Of a stretch of DNA of 64,000 nt, positions 49,581 through 61,762 are shown piece after piece; position 1 is the first letter of the stretch; each line of letters opens with the position of its first letter. This stretch comes from Theocolax elegans (Eukaryota > Arthropoda > Insecta > Hymenoptera > Cerocephalidae), in contig CM047429.1 in assembly GCA_026168455.1 (NCBI GenBank), positions 54,815,027 through 54,879,026 on the forward strand, given 5' to 3'. The position numbers and the translations under genes were made by a program. The notes beneath the pieces are model-generated. The model searched no databases, was not told the DNA's origin, and saw only the letters and a program-made list of their open reading frames with translations.

Positions 49581-51074
49581 ATAAATCGATAAAAACAACG
49601 CATTATTATATTACGATTTACACCCAAGATTAAAGTACAGCGCACATGCGCAATGCACTTCAGGCGTATTGTGAATTGTGATGCATGGATCCCCAAGCGA
49701 AGGGGTAAAAGCGCACGATTTCAAACCTGGTCTTGGCCTAAGTACTATTTACAAAAACTTTCTATAGTTATAATAAATATAATTTTATGAACGTTACACT
49801 AATAATTGATAATATTAATTCTGAAAACGAAAACGCAAGTTACAAAATTGATTAAGAAACATACATTGTAATTTAAATTATTGATCATATTTATATTGAA
49901 GAAGATGGTTACAGGATGAAGATTCTTACAGTTTATGTAAAAATACCCCAAAAATATAAAAGCTACACAACAAAAGTATTTATAACACCAACCATTGAAA
50001 TATTAATTTTATTATTTAATTCTATTTTATTTAAAAAGATTTACAAATTTTACATAACTTTCTACTATAATATAAAATATAGAAATTTGTTTAAATTTCT
50101 AGTTTTAGATTATCATATTGATATAAAATGAAGAAGACCAAAGGTACGAGGTAAGCATATCCACTGGTTTTACTTTAGAACAATTATATAATTTATATAT
50201 ATATATATATATAGATGGTTTTCTGTGAAATCGAAGATAAAAAAATGAATATTGCTATAACTGTGGGAATATGTTTTAGAGGTATTCAGTAGTTCTCCTG
50301 AATTTTTTCAGATTTTTTTTTTTTTTTTTTTTATTAAAGCAATTTTAATCTTACAAAGATTATTTTGCGTTTATACTATTTACAAATACATAATAGTACA
50401 TACATTTTGTTTTGACATTTTTTACAATTTGAAAGTTATATAGTGTTTTTAAATAGTAAGGTTACAATTTTTAATAAATGTGAAAACGGTTTTACATATT
50501 TTTGAAGTAGGTTTGTAAAGTAATACAAAAGAAACAGTGGTAAGTAATATTTTTGCAGACGAAGTTCTTTAGTAAATTTTAATTTCTTCTTTGTTCATCG
50601 AAGAGATGGCACTGCCACAAAATATGGTCAATGTCTTGCTGTTCATAGCCGCATTTACATTTCGGATCGGTGACTAACCCGATTCGAGCAAGCGACCCCG
50701 CTAGATTATAATGTCCAGATCGACATCTGTTTATCGTAACAATGATTTCTCTAGAAATTTTCAGACCTGAAAACCATGGTTTCTTAAGGTCATTATAATA
50801 ATTTTGAAAATAAGTTTTACCTGTTTTTAGGTGAGCCATAATTTTAAGTTACAGAGAGTCAAAGTTGAAATTTTAGCACTTTTTGCATTATATGCCCATT
50901 TTCATGAATTTGTAGCTCCCAGGGGATAAATATACTTTAAATATGACTTTTTTGTAAAATTTTCTGAATTTTTCATTAAAAATACTTTTAAAGTCATAAA
51001 TGTATGCTGTGACTCTCTTGTAAGCCATTTAAACCTTAAATAGTGAAAATCAGCAATTCTGCTCCGGACTCTGA
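49581..51074 (+). repeat. Tandem duplication, copy 2 (1.5 kb)
   Basis: Direct repeat of 48075-49580 with the same first and last words. It carries an insertion of about 120 bases (about 50307-50429) that starts with a poly-T run and looks like a short retrocopied fragment on the minus strand, and it lacks about 100 bases present in copy 1. Confidence 0.93.
50579..50839 (-). pseudogene. Non-LTR retrotransposon ORF2 C-terminus, fragment in copy 2
   Basis: 86 residues with GHYNLAGSLARIGLVTD, a zinc-type CKCG, then H and C (DHILWQCHLF). It matches the C-terminal end of I/Jockey-type ORF2 proteins. The upstream part is deleted relative to copy 1; the start at MAHLKTG is created by the deletion. 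Confidence 0.78.
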
Positions 51075-51355
51075 AAACCAAATAGTGTCTAAAAAATGTC
51101 TTTATAGTCAAAAACTGCCTATAAATTTCCAGAGTGGGTCTGAACCATTAAGACCACTTTTGATCAAAATATCTGGGAAAAATGCCCGAAATATTAATAG
51201 AAATGTATATTTGTTGCCTTATAACGATGAATCTGTTAGCACGATCATTGCAGAAAAATTCGTGTAGTTACCTCGGAGTGGTAGAAAAGCATCTCCTCTT
51301 TTTTCAGCCTCAATCTAATCTCTTGTAAGTTGTTAAAAATACAAATATTATACAA

Positions 51356-51768
51356 GACCTACACGGTGGCGGAGTGGCGGAGACGCACCTCGGCCGATCA
51401 CGAAGGTTAAGCAGCACTGAGTGCGGTTGGCACTTGGATGGGTGACACCATTCTTGTGCGGCTTTCGGGACCGGTTAGGTGTTTTCGGTTAGGTGAGCGA
51501 AAGATGTGGAACATTCGGTTTCGGTGTTTGGGCCTACGCAACGTGACCTGAACATCTAAACAGAATGTTTCAATACACCGGCCGTTTCGGGGAAGGTTTT
51601 CCTACAAGGTTTTCCCTTCCTCACGGGCATAACTCCGGGCGAATGCCAGACGGTGGGGACCGGGATGGGAAAAATTGGAATGTTTTCACCCCCATACATA
51701 AGTGGTAGGGGTGTCCCTGTAAAAACCCGTTTAATGGGTATACGGGGTGATGAGCAAAGAGAATAAAA
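51356..51768 (+). mobile_element. 5S rRNA-derived SINE with perfect target duplications
   Basis: Bases 51391-51449 resemble the inner part of 5S rRNA (CCGATCACGAAGGTTAAGCA, then CTTGGATGGGTGAC), covering box A and box C type promoter elements. The body continues for about 320 bases of GC-richer unique sequence and ends with an A-rich tail. Identical 21-base copies flank it at 51335-51355 and 51769-51789. It is not a 5S gene: the 5' end is diverged and the 3' half is unrelated. The minus-strand open frame across it is a shadow. Confidence 0.88.
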
Positions 51769-51884
51769 AAAAATACAAATATTATACAATTATAAAAACT
51801 TAATCTTTAAACATTTATAATGCTGGATTATTAGTTTTACAACTCTTACAGAGATTATGATACTAATCTGAAGGATTACTTCAG

Positions 51885-52775
51885 CTATACAATGGGTCCT
51901 TGGTTTTCTTTAAAAAGGGAGCGCCTGCCTTGCCATACGGCAAATATTCTCTGGACATCCCAGCTAGAGATATCCCCCGAATCAATTAAAAGTTCACCTG
52001 TAAGGAGCCACATTTTCATCATGATTCTGGGACATTCACTCAAGATGTGTAAAGATGTTTCATATATTTCTTTGCACATTCGGCATAGTGATTCTGCTTC
52101 CAGTCCTATTTTATTACTTGTGGTATCGCAAATGTCCATGTCCAGTAAGTATTTCCATAAATTGTATGCCGCATTTCTGTTAAGTTTCTTAAGCCTTTTT
52201 ACCCAGTATCTGCTTATTGCATTCCCGAGTGTGGGTTTCGCTTGTCTGCATCTTTCAGTATTTATCTTAGCGAATTCATAAGGTGGCTGTATGACATTTT
52301 TACCGTCAAGCTTGGTTTTACATGTTTTCCATTTGTACCTATCTTTGCTAGGTTATCGACTATATCGTTTCCGTGTATATCATACATTACTTGGTATCCA
52401 TGATAGAGTTAGCCGCTTGTTTCCTTCTGCCAGCTAATTTAATGTCCTGTGACATTCCCAGATTAGACTGGACTTGGTAATGCATTCGTTCAGAATCTGT
52501 AGCACTGTTCTGTTGTCCGAGAATACGTATATTTCCTCGTCTCCACAATTCTCCTGCGCCGCTTTTGCGCATTGCAGAATTGCAAATGTTTCCGCTTGGG
52601 AAGTGGTTATGTATTCCCTTAATGAATATATCCTACCTTTCCCATTGGTTCTGCAATAGACTACTGCCCCACCCCATGGAGGTTCTTTGATCCGTCAGTG
52701 TAACAAAGTTCTTTACCCTCCGGTATCCTGACTCGTCCTTCCCTCCAGTCGTTTTTGGTAGGCAGGCTGACTCTG
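51885..52775 (-). pseudogene. Non-LTR retrotransposon ORF2 fragment: RNase H and zinc C-terminus
   Basis: Minus strand. RNase H motifs in order: YTDGS near 52690, QAETFAI near 52590, FSDNRTV near 52520, WIPSN near 52400 and GNDIVDNLAK near 52360; then INTERCRQAKPTLG and the CRMCKEIYETSLHILSEC zinc-type motif near 52060. At least two frameshifts break it. The motif set fits R1/I-type elements; the RT part is absent. Confidence 0.8.
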
Positions 52776-53215
52776 TTTTTAGAAACTAAATTTATAAAAT
52801 TGACATAGCTTGAATTTCTTATCGTGGCTTACAGGAATACGACTATTTACTGGTATACCTGCACAGTATGCCGGTCAATAAAAGTTAAGTAATGCGTTAA
52901 AATATGTAAACAAATCAGACTATAGATTTCTTGTTATTAATTAAGTAAAATTCATGTTTTATTTCTTGGGATAGTTATTTGATTTGATTAGTGGTAACTA
53001 GATTCTTTCATATATACGTAATTTTAAAATAACATTAGTTGAGTGGAGCCTATCCGATTTGAAAACGACTGCCGTGGTAATAATTGTGATGATTTCATGA
53101 AATTATATGAAATTAACTTATATAGACGTATTTTTTGGAATTTTTCGTGAATACGTACATATTGTCGTGAATATGTTGTTGTGCATGTCGTGAATATGCA
53201 TATACACGTGCAATT
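52776..53215. other. Intergenic AT-rich DNA
   Basis: No gene, repeat end or structure was recognised between the retrotransposon fragment and the hAT-type MITE. Confidence 0.6.
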
Positions 53216-53223
53216 GTAACAAT

Positions 53224-53680
53224 CAGGGTTCTAAAAAATTAATTGCACCAATCTATAAATCATGATTCATTTTTTATATATATGATTTAAACTCGCATTT
53301 TATAATTCACAAATCATTTTTGATTTATGAATCAAACTCGCTTTTAATTTACAAATCATTTTTGATTTTTTAATTAAACTCCAAACTATTAAGTTAATAA
53401 AATTAATAATATATTATATAATATATTATAATATAATAATATATAATAAGATAATAATGAATAATTAAATAAAATAATGTAATCTAAATTAAAAATTATT
53501 TGTGAATTTAAGATGAGTTTAATGAAAAAATCAATAATGATTTGCGAATTAAAGGCGAGTTTAAATCATAAATCTAAAATGAATTGCAAATTAAGGACGA
53601 GTTTAATTCATAAATCAAAAAAGAATTGTGAATTAAATGGAATATTTAATTAAAAAAGTAATTAATTATTTACAACCCTG
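53224..53680. mobile_element. hAT-type foldback MITE with 8-bp target duplication
   Basis: Ends CAGGGTT and AACCCTG, typical of hAT elements, with GTAACAAT at 53216-53223 and again at 53681-53688. Both arms are made of about 46-base degenerate repeats (AATTCATAAATCA..., GCGAGTTTAA...) in inverse orientation, so the element can fold into one long hairpin. No coding frame. Confidence 0.9.
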
Positions 53681-53688
53681 GTAACAAT

Positions 53689-54541
53689 AAATAGAAGTCT
53701 ACAACTATCTAAAAATTTGGTAAAACGAAAGTGTTTACCTTCTATTTGCATGAAAGATTGTTTTGCATTTGTGGAAAGTAACACATTTTATTCATAACAA
53801 ATGTTCATTAATTACGGAATTTCGTATAAATGAGTAGACGAATTAAAGTCACATGAAAATAGTAGGAAAAATTTGTCGATCTGACGGAGGCGTAGGAAAA
53901 GAAAATACAAAAAGTCACATGAAAATAGCCATCGGAGCGTATAACTTAGTTTTTTTCATATTTTTATAATATATAAAGTATCTCAAAGTTGGGATAAGAT
54001 CCGACCGTCGGAGGTGAAGTAATCTTCTTACCATCAGTATTGAATAATATTTACCTGCGAGCGGTTAATTAAAGAAATGCAAATAATTCATAACTTGGAA
54101 TGCAACAGTTATAATAATGGTTGCAACAATAATTTCAGGTCATTTATAATGTACAATGTTAATATAATATTATACTTTAGTTTGATCCATTAAAATAGTC
54201 TTTCCGATAGAAAGAGCACGTATACAACAGTAAACTGGAAAAGTTTCATAATTACTTACGTGGATAGCATTATGAGGTCATGAATTTTCTGCACTGCGTT
54301 AAAATATCTTCTCGAAATTTGAAACATCTTTTGAAACTTAACAATTCACGTATAATTAATTTATCTAAATGTATTAGTTTTATATTTTCGGTTTCGTCTA
54401 TTGCAAGAGCACGCCGTCCAAGTATTACTATGTTTACTAAAATTTGATAAACATGAAAAATGTCATTTAAATGAAACAGTGATATTCAATTGAAACAATA
54501 ATTCTAATGATTTATGTAAAACAAAAATACTAAAATTCATT
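53689..54541. other. Intergenic AT-rich DNA
   Basis: No gene or clear repeat recognised. Two short direct repeats of GTCACATGAAAATAG occur near 53848 and 53914. Confidence 0.55.
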
Positions 54542-54676
54542 ATTGTTTAAAATTTATTGATCTTTCCGAGTCAAATGAGAAAAGGAAAAGTGAACACATT
54601 CTATCCTTTTTTGTTAAAGATTTTTCACCTTTCCTTTTCTCATTTGACTCGGGAAGATCGATAAATTTTCAACAAT
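54542..54676. repeat. Long hairpin (about 54-base arms, short loop)
   Basis: 54542-54594 pairs with 54622-54676 (for example GAGTCAAATGAGAAAAGG with its complement), with few mismatches and a loop near 27 bases. It may be a tiny foldback transposon or a folded transcript; no mature small RNA can be assigned. Confidence 0.8.
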
Positions 54677-56545
54677 CAATATTAAAAAACCACCGAGTGA
54701 TAAAATCAAACCAACGACATGAAGAAATACTAAAAATAACAGTAATATATATCGTTTTGAGCTTCAACGGAAAACGTATCAAATTGATCATTTAGTTCGG
54801 TATTCACAAATATCGATTGCAAGGTCAAAAAGAATAATTTGAGATTTATTATGCAGTACAGTAGATTTATCTGCATATACATATCGGATAGATTTAAGTG
54901 CTTCTTCTCTTTTGAACGTTTCCAACCCGTGTGGGTTATTTTCGTGTCGTTTATTTGGTCAAAAAACGGTGCTTGCAAGTGCAATGTGCGGAAGTTCCAT
55001 TCGCTTTTACTTCACGCGGAAGTTGCAGTTTTTTACTTTCGATAATAACGATACATATTTTGTATAGCTAATCTTAGTAGACATGAATATTAGTTACTAT
55101 TAAAATTAGAGAGACAATTAAACTACGATTATTTTAAGAATAAATTTTAATGCATGAAAATGTATACTTTTATACGATTGTAAAAATAATTCTTCTGCGC
55201 GTAATCAAGAATTAAAATAGCTAAGAATTCTATTTATAATTTTTAAGGTTATACATTTTGCATGTAACAAATTATAAACTAACGTTATTTTATTTATTTA
55301 ACATTAGTTTGTTATTAAAAAATTATTTCGATATTTTGCCTATTTTTTATTTAAATGTATAATTTTTTTATTCGTACTATTTTGTACTATCTTACAATAT
55401 TAAAAAATAACGTATATTAAACTCATATAAATTTAAGTGTATTATTTACCTTGTCAATTTGCAGCATGTGAACTACGCTTGCAGTAAATCGATATAATAC
55501 GCAACAAATTTATCATAATTGTATTTTTCCTTTAAAACACATATACTTTATGAATATAAAAAATGGTTTCATACACTCACATGTATAATCTGAATAATTA
55601 AAAATAATACTTCGACCAGATAAAGTAAAAGTACTAAACTATAATATTTCATAAATGGGTAAATTGTAATATCCAGATAATGTAGATAGAATATGTTAAT
55701 TTCCTACGAACATTAAAATATAATTGTAAAATATGAGATTAATTGCAAATCGAACGAACGTGCAACATATAGTTATAATACATACATTACATTAATTATT
55801 TTCGCGTAAATGCGAGTAAATCCTTAACTAAATTCGAATAATTTAGTACATTAAGGAGTTCGTGGAGAATCTAGTGTGATGGTAGAATATATATACTTGT
55901 TGCACGTGCGCGCGAGATACCCAATGGCATACGCCCCGCTATACCTCGAATTCTCCAGAGCTTCGATTTGAATCAGTCGATGTTTTACCCGCACGATGGA
56001 TAGGGTTGTTTTTTTTCCTACGGTACCGCGGCTTTTCCAGATCGACAATCAACGCTGTATACGCCGAATTTGATAAAACCCGCGTGCTTCGAGTATTTCT
56101 GTCTTTATCACTCTCCTTTTTTATCAATAAAAACGTCGCACGTATTTTACACAATATACCGATTAAATCTATGACTACTTATGTGAAATGTTACGCGTTT
56201 TTACCTTTAGTTTCAACGAATTGATGTTAAATGTTGGTGGGATTGTTAGTGATTATTAGTTTACTTACGTGTATATTATTGGTTATGCGGTTTAAATTTT
56301 TTAAACAGGTGAAAATAAAATTTAATTTACATATGTAAGAAATAGAAAATTAATTTGATGAAAGGATTTTGGATTATGTTCGTTTAATTTAAACTAACAT
56401 ATTCTGTCAATTACAATGTTACACTGAAGTATAATTAATTATTAATTTAAGTATTTTAATTATTGTATTAATAAAACTACAAAATTAATTACAAATATTA
56501 TACAGATAAACATACTTTTACTTTTTGTTATCTTGTCTGCTTCAA
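54677..56545. other. Intergenic DNA
   Basis: AT-rich with a less AT-rich patch at about 55890-56220 carrying short spurious frames on both strands. No gene is supported. Confidence 0.5.
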
Positions 56546-56923
56546 GAGATGTGAAACTAAAAAATTGGTTTCCCTATTAATTTTTTAATTAGCAATAAGT
56601 TGATTTTTTCCAAAAAATCTCTGCTCCAAAAAATACGGTCTTCTACTTGCTTTAAATAGTACATATGATTTTTTTCAAAATTTTTTATCATTAAATGATT
56701 GAGATTTTCATACAGCCGCAAGGATCAATTTCACACCAAATCAGTATCGACGAAAAGTGATTATTTATTTTAAATTAATTTAAAATCAATTATTTCGAAA
56801 AAATGTCTCTGTCGCTTCTTCTATGGTACTTAAATGTAACATATCATTTTTTTCAGAATTTTAGTTTCGTATTTACAAAAAAATTTTGGGCTTTTAAAAG
56901 TAGATCCCTGCAATCACATCTCC
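56546..56923. mobile_element. MITE, GGATGT family, divergent copy with TCAA flanks
   Basis: Starts GAGATGTGAAACTA and ends GCAATCACATCTCC; TCAA at 56542-56545 and 56924-56927. Ends resemble the copy at 37154. Non-coding. Confidence 0.65.
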
Positions 56924-56927
56924 TCAA

Positions 56928-58547
56928 TCGAATTGTATTTATTTTTTAAAATTAAATTTTTCTTTCTAATTCGTTTTTAATTATACTTACAATTATTACA
57001 CAACTTTTTCAATTTTCCGAACCTGGAAACTTTGGTGCATTACAACTATATTTAAGATTTATCTGATTATACGAAATAAAAATTTGAATTAAAAAAAAAT
57101 TTGATAACATTTTATTATATGATTCAAGGATTAACGGAATTTCGATGAAGCTACTAGTAATAACTCTAATAAAAAATTTTAATTACTATATACCCACGTA
57201 AAAGCGCACAAACGTTTTGTAATATATTGCAAAGATGAAATTATTTATTTGTGTTATATATAACATAAATACCATAGTCTTTGACTCAACATGAATCTCA
57301 CTCACGCTGCGTCATATATACCATATTGGTAAGTTGTTTACAATAAACTGCACGATGCGAATCTTCGGAAAATTTTACATAATATATATACACGCACACA
57401 AGCAATGTAAGCAACAGGTCGTCATCTTGTAGAACGTGGGTTTTAATAATGTAACAATAGCGCGTGCGCTTCGAGAGGTGCGGGAAGAATTCATACAGCG
57501 ATAACCGTATCAATAGCCGTTGATAGAGAATCGTCGATAAAAGTACAATATATCATCATTCGCGTTTCAGGTGGACGATGTAATTCGCGGTTGAAAATTG
57601 TATACACATTTTGTACGGTCAACGATCCTATTGACTTTTACTTTCTGTTAACCGAATGATACGTATATATGTGTGTTGTATTACAACTACAATGTTAGTG
57701 TTGGCAGGTTCGAATGATAGTGTTGGATCCAGGATACATCCTGTTATCTGCAGTGTTTCTTCTTGTAGAAAACTCGAAAAACGACATTTCTTTTACATAA
57801 CAAATGAACAGTTGGTTATTGTAAGTGTGCTACGCAATGTAAACAATAATTGTGATTGGTATTATTAATAGTGGTGTCTTTATGAAGTGCACGTAGTGAC
57901 GTACGTATTAAAAACAAAAAGAACAGTGATTGTGCTCAAGTGCAACACAATAAAATTCTAGCCATTTAGAAAAATCATACTTTTGTATGCGAACACTCGA
58001 TATTAATATACACCGATTGATTTAATTCTCAATGGATCGTTGAAAATATACTCGATACATTTTATTGTACCTGCACCGATAGTTGACAATCTCTCCTAAT
58101 AATAGAATAAAACTTGAGGATCCGAATATTTTATTGATTCTCGAATTAAATTTTATTATCGCATACTTGAACCTAATCGAAATTTAAACGACTGCCGATA
58201 ATACAAATTCAGTAATAAATAGGTGTACGTAGGTGTAGGTGTGTAATACATATACACATAGATCTGTAGACGAATGAAAAATATATGTACGCTGCGGAGA
58301 ACGTGTTCCGCTGTGATAATGAAACCAGTGAAAAGACAAATCCTAGTAATTGACTCGTCTGCTACAGAAAAGGAATTAAAAAGTGAAATGATGAAGACGT
58401 GCAAGTGACAGACAGTTTCTTTAGTGAGATCGGCGTGAGAGGGATATCGAGAAAAAGAAAAGAAGACGCGCAACTCTTGTCAGAGCGTATCAAATTAGAG
58501 GGTTCGATGAGGCGCCTAGAAGGCGGATCGATGAGGTCGTCCCGAGG
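56928..58547 (+). other. Upstream region and 5' UTR of the receptor gene
   Basis: The left part is AT-rich; from about 57450 composition becomes more mixed. The region should hold the promoter and 5' UTR of the receptor gene, but the start site is not clear. Open frames on both strands here look accidental. Confidence 0.45.
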
Positions 58548-58551
58548 ATGA
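58507..58551 (+). promoter_or_regulatory. Upstream ORF overlapping the receptor start codon
   Basis: A 14-codon frame starting ATGAGGCGC ends on TGA at 58549-58551, overlapping the main ATG at 58548 as ATGA. This arrangement can allow reinitiation. It also contains a second in-frame ATG at 58531. Confidence 0.55.
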
Positions 58552-61500
58552 CGGACCGGCTTGTGCCGGTGACGTTGGTCTTCCTCCTGGTGGCGAGGGC
58601 CGCGTGGGCGGGATGTCGAGAGGCCCAGCTACCTCGCGATTGCGCAGCTCTTTGTAGCTTTGGAAATGTTGGCGAGGTCACTTCCTGCGAACTCAGGGCT
58701 GCTGTACTTTTACCAAATGATTCGCGATACGAAATATCACTCATGAAGGTTTTACCAGTCTTGGGTAAGGCTCAATTTAACTCGTTAATATTTCGTATAT
58801 TCTTATTAAGAGGCTATTTAAGTCAAGTTTTATCCTCCCTACCTTACCAGCCTCAAAAGTCATAAAAAATGAGTTATAATTTAAAAAGGACGATAATTTA
58901 CATAAAATGAGGGGAACAGTCCTCTTCCTTTATTAATGATCTACCTCAATTCAAAATTCGTAGCAAAAATATCGATTGATTTCCGAGTAATCCATTATCA
59001 AAATTTATAACAATTTCGTGCAATTTGAGGTTATACGCTCGACTAATTAAAAGGCATGTCAAGATTTTTGGTGAGGGTTTTCTCAAAAACTAGTCAATAT
59101 TTTTCTTTTAAATTTTAAAGACAGATAGATTATTAATAAAGGAAGGGGACTATACGTCTTGATTTGCGAAAATTAATTTTTTTTAATTATAAATGATTTT
59201 ATGTAATTTTCGAGGTCGGTAATATAGGGAGGATAAAACTTGGCTTCGGTACCCCGTGAAACCATTAACTTCCAATCGACTCAAATTGGAAACTTACACA
59301 AAAAAAATATTTTTTTAACAGATAAAGGCTGGAAATAGAATCGTATAGGTAAAATTATTTGTTCTTTTAAAATTTCATGATGGTTGAAAATAGGGGACAG
59401 AGGGGGCGTGAACAGTGAAAATGCATGTGAAATCGGGATTGAGCGTTTTAATTCTCAACCCCTATTTTCAACCCCTAAGGAGGTGCGTACTACGTTATTG
59501 TATTGCAAAAAATAAAATTCATTTAAACAAGAATGACATACTGCATACTTCATACTTATTTCTTAAGTTTTATGACTGTTCGTCCGCTGTTCTTTTAATT
59601 TCAACAGTTTACTACTTTCACATCCCATTTCCAAACGTTTTCAAGGGTTGAAGCTCAAAACTAATATCAAATTTTGAAAGAATTATACTAAACCATTTTA
59701 CATAAAATTCCATTTCTTTTATTTACCAATCTAGTAATTGTTGAAAAAACAGCAGCAAGCGTCCACTTTTAATTCAATCAGACGTTAATGGGTTATCTAA
59801 TAATGTTTATAATCATCAAAGAAAAATAATTTTCTACAGAAAAGAATAAAGAAATGTTGCCGAGTCACAAGTTTCAACAACTCAACAGTCTTTTACTTTT
59901 TCTGTAATATCTTGAATGCAATGTGTCCTTTTTAAAAGAACAAATAAATTTTGTCTTTTACTATTTTTAGAAAAAAAAACGAAATTATTTAATTTCTGAC
60001 AAGCATCTTGAAAAGTGAAGAAGTCTCGTAAAAAGTAAAACTCTAATGTGCTCGTATAAACAAAATTATTCTTATTAAAAAAACTTTTCTTTATGCTTTT
60101 TATTAAAACGATTTAAAATATGAACAATTGTAAAACGTCCATAATGCTACTTAATTCTTATTCGATAAATTTAAGTGGATATTATTATATGAACCTGAGT
60201 TTGTGTCCATACTTATATGATCTACGAAAAATAACTTTAACAAATTAATTTTATAATTTTTTTTTACTAAATACTATTTATATTATTAATATATTATTAT
60301 GTATTCAAAAATATCTTTTCATATTTATACAAAAGCTTATACATTAACTAAATAACAATAAGCCGATTATACCATTATTCCACCTTGAATTGTTACATAT
60401 CTATATAAGTACTTATGTGGGTAAAATAAGAATCTGTTATAAAATTAGAATCAAAGATAAGAATGTGTGTATATATATAATAAAAGTTGTCCTTTTGAGT
60501 GACTCACCAATATCTATCAAATCATCAAAACTATAGTTGTTTCAAAATTATGAAATTGAATATTCTAAATCTTTTACTTGGCTTACATAAAAAATTTAAA
60601 TACATTTTTTGTCTGTTAACTATACGCATTGTCAATTTTGAAATATAATTATTTTCACGAATACTATTCGCGCATAAATACTTGTAATAAATATTTGTGT
60701 ATTTTCAGAACTATTAGCAAATAAAAGTTATATTATACCATCAATGTGATTATAGTATACTTGCTATACAGTTTTAAAGTCCACATATCTGAAATTGGTT
60801 TATTATATATCTATACATATATTCTTCAATTTAATTTAAAATATATAAGCCATAAATTACGTGTAATAAAATAAACTGAAATGGTGTATAAAAATATATG
60901 AAGCATGCTTTTGTTCAGATAATAAAAGAGTTATTTTTTATCGTGCATTGCAGATCTTGCAGTTTCTAAGGCAAGATCGTTAGGATTGCTGCCTTACTGG
61001 CTTAAACTGACATTTTTACCTCAGGATGACGACTGTGACGCGACTTATGCACAAATAGGCGCATTCGATAGTTTTATTAGTTGCGTCCACGTCTTTTTCG
61101 GCCCTGCCTGCGATTATTGTGTCGGTGAGTTACTAGTCTATTTCTAAATTGAATTTTTACACCAAATATATCGTAAATTTATTTTGTTAATTATAAAAAA
61201 AATGAATGCCTGAATCATTGCTCAACTATTTCTGTACGATGTTCACAAGTTCATAGAATTTTAACGAGTTTACGATTGTTGAACGATTGTTTGCAATAGT
61301 GAATTTATAAATGTTCAATCACTGCCTTTGTAATCTATATAATTATTATCTTGATTTGCATCTTGAGATTTGTCAATACAAGTACACACGTATGCACACA
61401 AATTCAAATTATATAAACGTATATTTTTATTTAGCGAGTGTCGGGAGAATAACGAAATTTTTGGGAGCTCCGTTAATAACAACTGGTGGATTTACTTTTG

Positions 61501-61728
61501 ACTTTACCGAGAAGAAAAGGGACTGTCGAGATGAGTATTTCATGACAATTAGAATGGGAACCTTGGCGTTCCGCGATGTCGCACATTTTTTCATCGGATT
61601 AATGGATCGGTAAGTAATATAGGTATAGTTTAGTTCAATTATTTTGATTGATTGGAACCTTTACTATGACGTAGTTTATTCAGATTCCTAAAGATAGGTG
61701 AAGCAAAAATAATACCTGCATGTGCATG

Positions 61729-61762
<34 letters not shown>

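Noticed and set aside
51391..51449. 5S rRNA gene
   Set aside because: Only the inner part resembles 5S; the ends are diverged and the unit is embedded in a SINE with target duplications.
51892..52281. 129-codon plus-strand frame
   Set aside because: Antisense of the non-LTR ORF2 C-terminus, whose zinc and RNase H motifs are on the minus strand.
58490..58744. 84-codon minus-strand frame
   Set aside because: Shadow of receptor exon 1 with its signal peptide.
59415..59651. 78-codon plus-strand frame in receptor intron 1
   Set aside because: No suitable splice sites, and the sequence does not resemble the ligand-binding domain, which continues at 60954.
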